Source: Saccharicrinis sp963667815
GTDB taxonomy: Bacteria; Bacteroidota; Bacteroidia; Bacteroidales; Marinilabiliaceae
Strand: one strand, 5' to 3'
NCBI GenBank assembly: GCA_963667815.1
Contig: OY764021.1
Length of the DNA stretch: 64,000 bases
Shown here piece by piece: positions 45,585-56,700 of this stretch (position 1 is the first letter of the stretch; every line of letters starts with the position of its first letter). Made by a program: the position numbers and the translations under genes. The notes beneath the pieces are model-generated. The model was not told the origin of the DNA. It made no database searches and saw only the letters and a list, made by a program, of their open reading frames with translations.

Positions 45585-47942
45585 CTATTTCTGATGTTCA
45601 TTTATTTTAAAAACAAACCCTGTTGATGTTTCATATTTTCCACCTTGCATTGCATTAAATAAATAGACCGGTTTTCCATCTTTTAGCAACACTTGCGGTC
45701 TTTCAAATCTTCCGTATCTCTTCAGGTGCTTTGGAGCTGGTGGTTCTTCTACATAAGCCTCTGCTTCAAACCATGCAATTTCTGGTTCTGACCAGGTTAT
45801 TCCATCCTTTGAAGTAAAGATTAATCCAACGTCGTGATTAAAATAGCCCATATCTCGCATTAACATTTTAAACTCACCATTTTCGATGAATACATTGGCA
45901 TCTTCAACTTGTTTATTCCCACCATGTAACGAAAAGTCGATAATTGGATTTGACTTATACTTTTTAAATTTATGATCTATACTTTTGGCAATGGCTAAAC
46001 CATACTTTCTATTTCCTCTTATGGCTCCTTTTTCCGATTTATAATTACTTGTATTCCATGATTTATAATACAAATAACATTCTCCTGATGATGGAAATAC
46101 TACTGCTGGATTGGTTGTACAACAGTCGTCCCAACTACCTTCTTTACCTGCATCCAAAATTGGTTTATCAGAACGAGTCCAAGGACCATTTATTGAAGTT
46201 GCAGTAGCTAAACCTATTCGTTTTGTAAAAACTGTTTTATCGGAATTACCCATATAAAACAAGTAATATTTACCGTCTTTATATTTTATATGTGGATTAT
46301 GACAAGTTGTGGCATCAAAATAGCCTTCTCTGGGAGCAAGTACCGTTTCTATATATCGATAAGGACCTTCGGGCTGATCGGCTACAGCATGAGCTATTTC
46401 GCTTTGATGTATCCATCCTCCCATTCCATACTTTTTAGGCCAACGAGAATAAAACACATGCACTTTACCTTCTTGGTCATATATGGGTGCACAACCCCAC
46501 ACATAAAATTCTGAAGTTTCTAATATTCTGCCTTTAGCCTCAAGTCGTTTACTAAAATTGGAGATTTTTTCTTTAGGATAGTGATTGACTATAACTGTAT
46601 CTGTAGAAGATTTTAAGACCGTTTTACTCGGTTCCTTATCATTAATAATTGAGTTTAAATACACTTCCACATTTGTGTAATATTTACTTAATGAAAAAAG
46701 ACTCCCATCAAGATTTGAATTGGCATTTAAGCCATGTTCTTTTTCCCATTCATCAGGCATTCCATCCTTATCAGTATCTTTGGGGGCTGTACCTTTTTTT
46801 AACAATGGCCAACCTCCTACTTCATCCTGAGAATCGATAATTCCTTTATTTCCTCCACCAAATGTTTCTCCACCTGAAACATTTCCTGAATCCACTTCTT
46901 TAATAATGCGATTATCGTAGCTATCTCTGTTTAAACTACAACCTGCATATTTTAATACTTTTACATAAGCTTGGTCAGGCTCATCTTGTTTTATTTTAAT
47001 CAGCTCAAAAGGAGAATCCTTTTTCACAACAGGATTTTTAGTTCCTACTCCAAACCAATTATTATTACTAACCGAATCATTCCCAATCATTACATTATCT
47101 GAGATAAATAACGTTGTTGTACCATCCTCGGCAGGTTCATAGAATGTAGATTTTATATTTTCAGATGTAGCAGGTCCTGGTTTATAATAATTGGCAACAA
47201 AATTGATTTGTCCACCTCGGCCACCACCATATGCAGCTTTATATCCCCAATTAAAAACTACATTATTTGTAAAATCAACTGGACCGTATCCATCTGAGGC
47301 AAACCTTGGATTTCGACTACTGTGATGAGCTAATAAATTATGGTGAAAAGAAGCATTGGAGCCTCCCCATATTCCACCAAATCCATGAGCTCCCTTTGAA
47401 TGTATTGATTTGGAAAGACTCTGAGTAATCATACACCATTGCACAGTTATATTTTTTGAGCGATAAACAGACAGACATTCATCTACCGACCATGAAGTTG
47501 AACAATGATCAATTATTAAATTCTCTATATCACGTCCACCTAAAGCATCATCTTCAATTTCATTGACATCTCCCAAACGAATGCGTATATATCTAATAAT
47601 AACATTATTCGCCTTAATGTATAATGGATACCCTTTAATACAAATACCATCACCAGGTGCTGATTGTCCGGCAATGGTAATACTATCATTATCTATTACT
47701 AATTTTGATTTTAATTCAATGGTTCCATCTACTGAAAAGATTACAATTCGGGCACCTTTCTGCATTAATGCATCTCTCAAACTTCCTGGTCCGGAATCAT
47801 TTAAATTATTTACGTAAATAACCTTTCCTCCTCTTCCTCCAGAAGTATACTTTCCACATCCTTCTGCTGTTGGAAATGATAAAGTTTGACCAAGTATATG
47901 GCTATTTATTAGTAAGAATAATATGGGGAGAAAAATGCGCAT
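45585..47942 (-). CDS. PL1 pectate lyase fused to a GH43-like five-bladed propeller
   Basis: A 785-residue two-part protein with signal peptide (MRIFLPILFLLINSHILG). The start is the ATG at 47942; the TTG at 47966 is rejected because the signal peptide begins at the ATG. Residues about 20-330 are a PL1 right-handed beta-helix (FPTAEGCGKYTSGGRGGKV, LRDALMQKGARIVIF, IIDHCSTSWSVDECLS, HHNLLAHHSSRNPRF), then a TDKDGMPDEWE calcium-type linker. Residues about 480-785 form a propeller (CAPIYDQEGKVHVFYSRWP, HNPHIKYKDGKYYLFYMGN, VEDANVFIENGEFKMLMRDM). It would cut pectin and trim its side groups. Confidence 0.87.
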   Translation of the reverse strand: MRIFLPILFLLINSHILGQTLSFPTAEGCGKYTSGGRGGKVIYVNNLNDSGPGSLRDALMQKGARIVIFSVDGTIELKSKLVIDNDSITIAGQSAPGDGICIKGYPLYIKANNVIIRYIRIRLGDVNEIEDDALGGRDIENLIIDHCSTSWSVDECLSVYRSKNITVQWCMITQSLSKSIHSKGAHGFGGIWGGSNASFHHNLLAHHSSRNPRFASDGYGPVDFTNNVVFNWGYKAAYGGGRGGQINFVANYYKPGPATSENIKSTFYEPAEDGTTTLFISDNVMIGNDSVSNNNWFGVGTKNPVVKKDSPFELIKIKQDEPDQAYVKVLKYAGCSLNRDSYDNRIIKEVDSGNVSGGETFGGGNKGIIDSQDEVGGWPLLKKGTAPKDTDKDGMPDEWEKEHGLNANSNLDGSLFSLSKYYTNVEVYLNSIINDKEPSKTVLKSSTDTVIVNHYPKEKISNFSKRLEAKGRILETSEFYVWGCAPIYDQEGKVHVFYSRWPKKYGMGGWIHQSEIAHAVADQPEGPYRYIETVLAPREGYFDATTCHNPHIKYKDGKYYLFYMGNSDKTVFTKRIGLATATSINGPWTRSDKPILDAGKEGSWDDCCTTNPAVVFPSSGECYLYYKSWNTSNYKSEKGAIRGNRKYGLAIAKSIDHKFKKYKSNPIIDFSLHGGNKQVEDANVFIENGEFKMLMRDMGYFNHDVGLIFTSKDGITWSEPEIAWFEAEAYVEEPPAPKHLKRYGRFERPQVLLKDGKPVYLFNAMQGGKYETSTGFVFKINEHQK

Positions 47943-48028
47943 TATTAATTTAATATTAAATTTCAAGTGTACTTGACTATGTATGATATTTGCTTTTGGA
48001 TTAAATATTCAAAATTAACTATCGATTC

Positions 48029-48097
48029 CAAATTTACTTTTCACACCTATTATGTAAATGTCTCCACGTTCAAATTAATACAATTTTGTACATACAA
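48029..48097 (-). promoter_or_regulatory. Internal promoter of the PL1 subcluster with candidate HTCS box
   Basis: On the minus strand a TAAATTTG -7 element (48029-48036) lies 40 bp downstream of a 20-bp box (48077-48096) that matches the box upstream of susC-like gene at 18 of 20 positions. The separation of 40 bp is identical in the two promoters. A second possible -7 element, TAATTTTG, is at 48010-48017. Confidence 0.55.
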
Positions 48098-48206
48098 CAC
48101 AATCCATCCATGTGTATAGCACTGTATTTATGCACCTTAATAAATATTCTTCTGTATTATATTTCAAACAACAGATTACTTTATTTAAGTCTGACTGGAC
48201 AATAAA

Positions 48207-48233
48207 TTTCCCACAGCATTTAGCTGTGGGAAA
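48207..48233 (-). terminator. Perfect hairpin between SusD gene and PL1 gene
   Basis: TTTCCCACAGC at 48207-48217 pairs perfectly with GCTGTGGGAAA at 48223-48233 around a five-base loop, followed on the minus strand only by TTTATT. It is a weak terminator or an RNA stability element that would leave susC/susD transcripts more abundant than the enzyme genes. Confidence 0.65.
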
Positions 48234-48303
48234 TAATAAGAAGTGACTACTTCAGCTAACAATTAATATCTATAGTATGAATGAATAAAATCCAGAATTA
48301 TTA

Positions 48304-50127
48304 TTAGTAAAGTGGATGTTGTTGACCTTCTAATCCTGGATTTACATCTATCATTTTCTGATTTAAAGGTAATAGCTCAACTTTTTCTTTCTCTAAACCA
48401 CGAAATAAAGATTCAATCCAAACTTGATCTGGCGTATATGATTTTCCATTTGAAAGATCATCGGCACTAAACATATCTAAAACAACATATCCTTGCGCCT
48501 CTAAATCTGCAATTTCAGTTTCTGACAACACTGTTTTGTACCCTACAAAATCTACTGCAACAAGATCATCTTCAAAATCCGTTGCGGCAACAGGTAAATA
48601 AGCTCTGTATAAATCAACATTTTCATAATTTCCCGTATGATTTGCAATATCCAATACATTTTGTTTTGCAGCTGTTAAGGTTTCAAAATGAATGCCCCAT
48701 CTTACTAAATCGGTTCTTCTCAAGGTCTCAAATCCAAGTTCAAGTTTACGTTCTTTAATTATTGCATCTTTAAAGTCAGTATATGATGTTGGAATAGTTC
48801 CTACTTTGGCTTCATCATTATTAAAAGCTCTCATTCTAACATCTGTTAAAGCTTTTATTGCTTCACTGCTTGGGGATCCATTTATTTCGTTTTCAGCTTC
48901 TGCATACATTAAAAGCACATCTGAATATCGTAATACCGGCCAGTTAATATCTCGTTTATTCACTTTAACACCAAGTTCTGATGTCCAGTCGACTCTGAAT
49001 TTACCAATTGTTAAACCTGAAAAAGTACTCAACTTTCTAATATTATCAGAACTGATATCATAATTACAAATAGTTACATCTCTGCGAACGTCACCTTCCT
49101 CAAAGTCGAAATAGTATGAAGGAATGGCCTGCATTGCAGGTTTTGCTTTTTGATACATACAATTTGGATGGGCATAGATTCCGTTGGTATAACCAATACT
49201 ATAACCGTTTACATTAGCACCATATTGACCTAACTCTAAAATTGACTCATCATTATATCTGCCATTCATCAAATCTCGGAATACATCTTCGTAATTTTCA
49301 ACCATATGATTTTCGCCATGCTGAATAATTTGATAACACGCATTTGAAGCAATTTGATAGAGTTCAGCAATTCTACTTTGATCTGCTCTCTGAGCTAATC
49401 TTACTGTTGAAGGATCGTAAGTATCCAAATCCCATCGTAAAGAATATCCTGCTGCATAAAGAGCTGTACGTGCTAAAATACCATAGGCTGCATTTTTTGT
49501 AAAGCGTTCTGGTGTATTATAAACACCTTCATCAAGCCATGGTAATAATTCTGCAGCTGTTTGTAAATCTTTAATAATACCATCATAAATTGTATCTCTA
49601 GGCACCCTTGACGATGTAAATGTTGCCATATCTTCAACAGGTTTTGTAGGATAAGGAACATCTCCAAAGAATCGAACAATATTAAGATAATTCATACCCC
49701 TAACAGCATATGATTCCCCTAACAAATAATCTATCTTCTGCTGGTCAGCTTCACTGCTACCTGATTTCATGGTTGTTAGTTTCTTAATACACACATTTGC
49801 ATACTCAATACCTGCATATAACGCATTATATGTAGAAGTAGGAATATTTGATGTGGTATAAACGTAATTCGACATTTGATTCTTAGAGTTTGTATCTCCC
49901 TCTGTGGACATACACTCATCTGTTCCCATGCCTAACTGATAGTATAATTCTCTGTTAAAAGTATTGGTATAACACGCCATTACAGCCATTTCTGCTCTAC
50001 CCACAGATTCAAAAACAGAACTACTGTCATATTTTGATTCTGAAGGCATATCTAACCAGTCTTCACATGAGCTAAATAGTACACTTAGCATCACCAGACC
50101 TAATATATATATTTTATTAATCTTCAT
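48304..50127 (-). CDS. SusD/RagB-family glycan-binding lipoprotein
   Basis: A 607-residue outer-membrane lipoprotein (VMLSVLFSSC, Cys21) with the SusD alpha-helical tetratrico scaffold: an N-terminal SusD-like region (LDMPSESKYDSSSVFES, RGMNYLNIVRFFGDVPYPTKPVE) and the C-terminal RagB region (INWPVLRYSDVLLMYAEAENEING and ERKLELGFETLRRTDLVRWG). It captures oligosaccharides and feeds them to the SusC transporter. Its gene is 19 bp after the susC-like gene. Neighbouring enzymes suggest a pectic ligand. Confidence 0.95.
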   Translation of the reverse strand: MKINKIYILGLVMLSVLFSSCEDWLDMPSESKYDSSSVFESVGRAEMAVMACYTNTFNRELYYQLGMGTDECMSTEGDTNSKNQMSNYVYTTSNIPTSTYNALYAGIEYANVCIKKLTTMKSGSSEADQQKIDYLLGESYAVRGMNYLNIVRFFGDVPYPTKPVEDMATFTSSRVPRDTIYDGIIKDLQTAAELLPWLDEGVYNTPERFTKNAAYGILARTALYAAGYSLRWDLDTYDPSTVRLAQRADQSRIAELYQIASNACYQIIQHGENHMVENYEDVFRDLMNGRYNDESILELGQYGANVNGYSIGYTNGIYAHPNCMYQKAKPAMQAIPSYYFDFEEGDVRRDVTICNYDISSDNIRKLSTFSGLTIGKFRVDWTSELGVKVNKRDINWPVLRYSDVLLMYAEAENEINGSPSSEAIKALTDVRMRAFNNDEAKVGTIPTSYTDFKDAIIKERKLELGFETLRRTDLVRWGIHFETLTAAKQNVLDIANHTGNYENVDLYRAYLPVAATDFEDDLVAVDFVGYKTVLSETEIADLEAQGYVVLDMFSADDLSNGKSYTPDQVWIESLFRGLEKEKVELLPLNQKMIDVNPGLEGQQHPLY

Positions 50128-50146
50128 TTCTATAATTTTTACTGAA

Positions 50147-53100
50147 TTAGAATGTTAGGTTAAGTCCCACAACCACACTTTTTGCTCTTGGATAAGCTGA
50201 ATTATCAACACCTCTTGTCAATAAACTAGAAGTTGCTGAGACTTCCGGATCATATCCTGAATAGTTTGTAAATGTGTGTATGTTGTTTAGCGTACAATAA
50301 AAACGTAGTTTATTTATATGCATCCTCTTAACAATATGAGAAGGAAGTGTATATCCTAAGGTGATAGTACTTAAACGTAAAAACGAACCGTCTTCAATAT
50401 AATAATCTAATGCATCTGTAATTGCAATTTTATTATCTGAATGTAAACTCCACATCGCATCTTTATTATACTGTTGTGGGTTTAACGCAGCTAAACGTTG
50501 TAGGTCGTTAGTTTCCTGACCTGTAGTAGGATCAACTAGCACAAAACGATCAGCCATTACTTTCATTGAAGTTTGGTTTGGTAAATAAGGACCGATAAAA
50601 CGTTGTGAATTCATATTGAAAACTTCATTTCCATATGAAAAGCTCATAAAAATACCTAAATCAAATCCCTTGTAAGTAAATGTATTTACCATACCACCAG
50701 TAAAATCAGGTTCTGCACTACCAATAATACGTCTGTCATCAGTTGACCAAACAGGGTTACCATCATCATCAGTATTTCCCTCTTTAGTAATATACTTAAC
50801 ATCACCAGGTTTTATTGAACTTCTAACTTTACCTTTTAGGCTAGCAATACCATCCTTTAAAGAATAGGTTCCATCTGCATTTTGATTGAAATCATCTGTA
50901 GTATATACACCATCATATTCATAGCCATAAAACTGTCCTAAAGGTTGGCCTTTCTCTACAATAAAGTCTATTCTACCATAGTTTTGAATAAAATGATCAT
51001 CATCTTCACCATAAATATTCAAGACTTTTGATTTATTAAATGAGATATTAAAATCTGTAGTCCAGGTAAACTTATTGTTTCTTACATTATAAGTATTTAA
51101 AACAAACTCAAAACCTCTGTTTCTGATAGAACCAATATTCTGAAATTGATAACTATAACCGGTTGAAGTTGGTATAGAGTTTTTAATTAACAGGTCATCC
51201 GATACATTATTATAAAACTCTGACGTTAAGTTAATTCTGCTATCAAACAAAGAAACATCTAATCCAATATTGGTGGATTTTGTAGTTTCCCACTGCAAAT
51301 CAGGATTACCTACAGTATTGCCTGGCTTTAATGTAGATACCTGCTTTTTATCAATAGCATAATATCCTGATTGATAATCGGTAGCATACATATTATTACT
51401 AATATCGCAATTACCGGTTGTACCATATCCCACTCTAAACTTAAGGTTGTTGATCAAACTTAAATTATCCATAAATGGCTCTTCTGATACTCTCCATGCT
51501 CCTGATACAGAAGGAAAATATCCCCATTGATTTCCTTTAGAAAATTTAGAAGATCCATCACCTCTTATTGTACCTGTAACTAAATATTTTTCGTTTAAAT
51601 TATAATTTAGTCTTCCAAAGACAGAAACAATACCATTTGTGCTTTTTCCTGATTTATAAGAGAAAACCTGTCCGGCCATACTTACATCACTTAAACCAAA
51701 GTTGTTATCAGGAAATTCGTAATATGTATTATTTAAGTTCATAGATTCGCTATAATACGTTTCCTGACCAATTAATACATTTAGCTTATGTGCATTAAAC
51801 TGATGAGCCCAGTTTAAAGTATTCGTTACCTGCCAGGTAAATTTCTCACTATTATCTCTTGATCCAAAAGGTCCACCGTTGTTTTGAGCTTCTTTAGTTC
51901 TACCATCATCCCAATAATCATTTCTGACTTGCTGCCACAAATAACTACCAGCAGTTCTAAAGGTTAAATCTTCTGCAAGATCAACATCAAATGCTGTATT
52001 AACAGTAAAAAGACGAGTGTACTTTTCTTTTGTAACAGCATCATTCATAATTAAAGGATTGTAAATATCGTACTGTGAGTCTATATCCTGCATCTCATCA
52101 CTAATATCAGTATTAATCAACTCATCATTGGTATATCGTGCACCTCCTGTAACAGGTTGCAAAATAGACATCTTAAGAGTACCACCTAAAGAACCTCCTC
52201 CATCAAGTTCGGTTCCCATAAAGCTTGTACCAAAACTCAACCTGATTCTATCATTTAATTCATGATTTAACTTTGCTCTAAGACTATTTCTGTTATAACC
52301 TGATTTCGCAAGTAAACCATCCTGGCCTGTATAGTTATAACTCAACATATATTGAGTTTTGTCACTACTTCCAGTAATATTCACGTTATGATTTGTTAAA
52401 GTGGCTGTTCCTCCAAAAACAACATCCTGCCAGTCAATTGGAGCAACACCTCCATATTGTTGCTCAATTCTGTCATAAGCACCGGTATAAAAGTCGCTAC
52501 TATTAAGATCTCCCCCATAAATATTCGCCCAACTATTAACCTGACCATTTAATGTTTGAAATTCGTACTGATACTCAACATATTCCTGAGTGTTTAACAA
52601 ATCTAATTTTGAACCTAACTTTTCAAAACTTATATAGGCGTTATAGTTCACCTCTGTTTTTCCTTTTTTACCTGATTTTGTAGTAATAATAATTACACCA
52701 TTTGAACCCCTCGCTCCATATATAGCTGTTGCAGAAGCATCTTTCATTACATCAATAGACTCAATATCGTTAATATCAATATTTTTAAGTCCATCATCCA
52801 TTTGAAAACCATCCACAATATATAATGGTGAAGATCCTTGAGTTATAGAAGTACCACCTCTTACTACTACATTTATATCTGCTCCTGGAGCCCCACTTTG
52901 AGTTACCACATTAACACCGGCAATTTTACCTGTGATTGCCTGAGCAGCAGTAGTAACAGGAACTGTAGCCAATTCTCCTCCTTTAACAGAACTTACAGCT
53001 CCTGTTAAATCGCGTTTTTTTGAAGTACCATAACCAATAACTACAACTTCATCTAATTCAGATATTTCTTCTTTAAGCGTTATATTAATTGTTGTATTAT

Positions 53101-53368
53101 TACCTACTAAAACGGTCTGGGAATCAAAACCTATAGAAGAAAAAACAATTTTAGATTCTTTACTTGCTGCCTTAATGGAATACTTACCATTAATATCTGT
53201 CAAGGTCCCATTCATAGTACCTTCCTCTAAAATTGTAACACCTGGAATAGGATCAGTACCATCTGTAACTGTTCCTGAAACATTAATTTGTGAGCTTGCA
53301 TAAATACTGATTCCAAACAGGAAAATCAGTAATGTTATACAACGCACCACTGCATGATTTTTTTTCAT
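50147..53368 (-). CDS. SusC/RagA-family TonB-dependent outer-membrane transporter
   Basis: A 1073-residue outer-membrane protein. Signal peptide (MKKNHAVVRCITLLIFLFGISIYASSQ), a carboxypeptidase-regulatory-like N-terminal extension (VSGTVTDGTDPIPGVTILEEG), the plug domain (GKIAGVNVV, IYGARGSNGVIIITTKSGK), and a beta-barrel ending with an aromatic residue (GLNLTF). No STN or sigma-factor interaction domain is present, which fits control by an HTCS. Paired with SusD, it imports glycan fragments using TonB energy. It heads the 19-kb pectin operon and is divergent from the HTCS gene. Confidence 0.96.
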   Translation of the reverse strand: MKKNHAVVRCITLLIFLFGISIYASSQINVSGTVTDGTDPIPGVTILEEGTMNGTLTDINGKYSIKAASKESKIVFSSIGFDSQTVLVGNNTTINITLKEEISELDEVVVIGYGTSKKRDLTGAVSSVKGGELATVPVTTAAQAITGKIAGVNVVTQSGAPGADINVVVRGGTSITQGSSPLYIVDGFQMDDGLKNIDINDIESIDVMKDASATAIYGARGSNGVIIITTKSGKKGKTEVNYNAYISFEKLGSKLDLLNTQEYVEYQYEFQTLNGQVNSWANIYGGDLNSSDFYTGAYDRIEQQYGGVAPIDWQDVVFGGTATLTNHNVNITGSSDKTQYMLSYNYTGQDGLLAKSGYNRNSLRAKLNHELNDRIRLSFGTSFMGTELDGGGSLGGTLKMSILQPVTGGARYTNDELINTDISDEMQDIDSQYDIYNPLIMNDAVTKEKYTRLFTVNTAFDVDLAEDLTFRTAGSYLWQQVRNDYWDDGRTKEAQNNGGPFGSRDNSEKFTWQVTNTLNWAHQFNAHKLNVLIGQETYYSESMNLNNTYYEFPDNNFGLSDVSMAGQVFSYKSGKSTNGIVSVFGRLNYNLNEKYLVTGTIRGDGSSKFSKGNQWGYFPSVSGAWRVSEEPFMDNLSLINNLKFRVGYGTTGNCDISNNMYATDYQSGYYAIDKKQVSTLKPGNTVGNPDLQWETTKSTNIGLDVSLFDSRINLTSEFYNNVSDDLLIKNSIPTSTGYSYQFQNIGSIRNRGFEFVLNTYNVRNNKFTWTTDFNISFNKSKVLNIYGEDDDHFIQNYGRIDFIVEKGQPLGQFYGYEYDGVYTTDDFNQNADGTYSLKDGIASLKGKVRSSIKPGDVKYITKEGNTDDDGNPVWSTDDRRIIGSAEPDFTGGMVNTFTYKGFDLGIFMSFSYGNEVFNMNSQRFIGPYLPNQTSMKVMADRFVLVDPTTGQETNDLQRLAALNPQQYNKDAMWSLHSDNKIAITDALDYYIEDGSFLRLSTITLGYTLPSHIVKRMHINKLRFYCTLNNIHTFTNYSGYDPEVSATSSLLTRGVDNSAYPRAKSVVVGLNLTF

Positions 53369-53758
53369 AGATACACTTATTTTAATTAACTAATTGTTTC
53401 GAATTAACTTTTGTTAAGAAATTCGAAGGTTAAAAGTAAAATCAGCATATTCTATTCACATACACTATAGTACTCTTCAATACATTATTGTACATACACT
53501 TTTATACACAAAACCATATAACCTTAATTATGTGACCATTACAAATATTCAACATTACATATCGTTCACAAATATGTTTTAAAACTTTTATCCCCAACAA
53601 TTATATTGTTTTGTTAATTTTTGTACACAAAAACATCAATATAGTACATGATTTATAGCCTGATGTAAATTGTTCTTATATTTTTGCATACAATTAGCAA
53701 AAAGCATTTTGCTCCACAAGGTTAAATTATATCATAAATCCCTGAGAAAAATTAAGTA
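53369..53758. promoter_or_regulatory. Divergent control region between susC-like gene and HTCS gene
   Basis: A 390-bp spacer without ORF. For susC the minus strand has a candidate -7, TACTTTTA (53431-53438), 40 bp below the box at 53479-53498. For the HTCS gene the plus strand has TATTTTTG (53679-53686), an exact TAnnTTTG, 72 bp before the ATG. A near-palindrome TTTTTGTACACAAAAA lies at about 53617-53632. Confidence 0.45.
53479..53498 (-). promoter_or_regulatory. Candidate HTCS-binding box upstream of susC-like gene
   Basis: The plus strand reads AATACATTATTGTACATACA. An 18/20 match lies upstream of the PL1 gene at 48077-48096 at the same 40-bp distance from the -7 element. No other promoter in the window shows it. 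The role as operator of the adjacent HTCS is inferred. Confidence 0.55.
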
Positions 53759-56700
53759 ATGAGAAACCATATACTATTCATTACAATATGTTATTTTTTA
53801 TTTTCATTTAATGTAAGAAGTGAGAATACATATAAAATTCATAACCTTACAACTAAAGATGGATTATCACAAAATACAATTACATCTATAAAACAGGATA
53901 AGCAAGGATTTTTATGGTTTGGTTCTTTAAATGGACTTAACAGGTATGATGGGAACGATTTTTTTTACCTGCAATCTGAATATGGTACAAAAAATACTTT
54001 ATCTGACAGTAGAATTAAAGATATATACGTAGATTCACATGGTTATTTATGGATACGCACCAATATTAACAATATCAATTGCTATGATCCTAATTTAGAA
54101 AAATTCATCGACATTCATCCATGGAGCACTCAACATGAAAATGTTTTATTTACTACTAGTGGTGATATTTGGTTTTTTGGAGATAAAACAGGTTGCTTAA
54201 GAGTAAAACATAACGAAGAAGGTATTACTACTCATTTTTATGGCTTTAGAGAGTTAGATGATTACGCTGTAAATTTTATAACAGAAGATAATAATGGTAA
54301 ACTATGGATTGGAACAAACTCTGGATTATTTGTATTTAATGATCAAAAGCTTCATCTAATTACCAAAGGATTGGGTTTTCACTCTTGCATTGAACTTGAT
54401 TCCTCTTTGTTTATTTTTACCGACAATAGTAAAGTTTACACAATAGACAAAAATTCACGAACCATAACATCTGAAATTTCTCACCCTTTTAACAAACACA
54501 ATGGTTATATAAACCACACAGCATTACTGTCAGACAATAACATACTTGTTACCACCAACAATTCATCATATATTTTTAATACACAAACCAAACAATCATC
54601 ATCTGCAAATAAGCTTTTTAATAATCAATTATTAACAAACGCTTTTATTCAATACGACAATAAAGATCATTTATGGGTCTACAATAAATCAGGGAAATTA
54701 TGGCAATATAACTCACTACAGAATAATTTTAAAGCTTATAATTTAATTCCGCCATCAATTGTCTCGAATATAGATTTGGAGCGTTACTCTATTTTTCATG
54801 ACTCAAGAAATATTATTTGGATTACAACTTACGGAAACGGTTTATTTGCTATTGATCAATCAAATAATGCAATAAAACACTTTAGTAATAACGAGAATCA
54901 ACAGGAAGGACTAAAAACGAATTATTTATTATCTGTTTTTGAAGATAAAAGCGGAAATATATGGGTAGGATCAGAATACGCCGGACTTTCAAAAATAACA
55001 ATTTCTGAGAATCAGTATCAATCTTTTTACCCGGAAAGTTCTGACATAAAAAAGGAAGATAAGATTATTAGGTTAATACATGAAGACAAGGATAGTAACC
55101 TTTGGATTGGAACAAAGAGTGGAAGTATTTTTATATACGATAAAAACCATAACCTTATTGCCCATCATCACCTTAAAGGCGGTATGCCATATACGCTTAC
55201 TGAAGATAGTAAGGGCAATAAATGGATTGGAACAAAAGGTAATGGCTTAATTATTTTTAAAAATAAGGAATTCCTTTCGTTTAAAACTTATAATAAGGAA
55301 TTTCAACAATTAGATCCTTACGCTATTAATATTTATGCTACCTATTTAGATAATAAAAACCGGATGTGGTTAGGAACTTATGGCTATGGTTTAATTTTAG
55401 CTGAAATAAGAAACAACCAATTGGTTTTACAAGACTTCCCTAATTTATTAAAGTTTCAAAGTCGTATTAGAACAATAGAACAGGATGATGATAGCTTGAT
55501 ATGGATGGGCGGAAATAACGGTATTACAGTATTTGATCCTGATCTCTTAATAAAAAACAGAGCAAAAATTAAAAACTATTATTTTGATAACCAGAATGAT
55601 TCTTCATTAAACAACAATGAAGTTAAAGATATATTCAAAGATTCCTCTGGTAAACTGTGGATAGGAACATCAGGTGGAGGAATTAATCAGGTTATTCAGG
55701 ACGGCAAACTTAAAAATATTAGATTTAAACATTTTACGACAACCAACGGGTTAATCAACAATATTGTGCAAGGTATTGCTGAAGATAACCATCAGAACCT
55801 ATGGATAACTACAGAATCCGGAATATCTTTAATGCATACACAAACCGACTATTTTGAAAACTATCATCTTTCTGATAATTGGAAAAGTGATTTATTTTGT
55901 GAGTCTGCCATTGATAAAAGCAAATCAGGTAAAATACTTTTAGGCAGTTATAATGGTCTTTACTCTATTTATCCTGAGGAACTAAATTACTCCATTAATA
56001 AAGAAAAAATAATACTTACGGAACTAAAAATTAATGGAATTAAATCAATTCCCGGATATGAAAATTCTCCATTAATTCAATCTATTTCAAACACCTCTGA
56101 TATAATACTTCAACACAATCAAAACTCCTTAAATATTAAATTCTCCGTTCTTAATTATAAGTCATCCAATTTATACACTTTTATGCTTGATGGATATGAC
56201 ACAAACTGGAATTCATCAACTCAGCATAACGAAGCTACATATCGCAATATTCCTCCTGGCACATATACTTTTAACGTTAAAATAAATAATGCTGGTGATC
56301 CTGTAAATCAAAAAGAAACAATATTAAATATAACAATTAAAAAACCTATATGGAAGACAACTCAGGCTGTTATAGTCTATATTGTTTTATTGCTAATAAT
56401 AGCGTTTGTAATTTTCCGTACCAATAAAAGAATTTCCAAGTTGAGTACTGCTGTTAAATTAGAGCAGCAATTAACCGATTATAAACTTCGCTTTTTCACT
56501 AATATTTCACATGAATTCAGAACTCCGCTGACTATAATAAAAGGCACTATTGAAAATCTTGTTGCAACGCCTAACCTTAATGAATCCACAAAAAAACAAA
56601 TCAGTTACCTTGAAAGAAGTTCAAACAGATTACTCAGGTTAATTAATCAGCTATTAGATTATCAGAAATTACAACATGAAAATTTAGTACTGGATTTACA

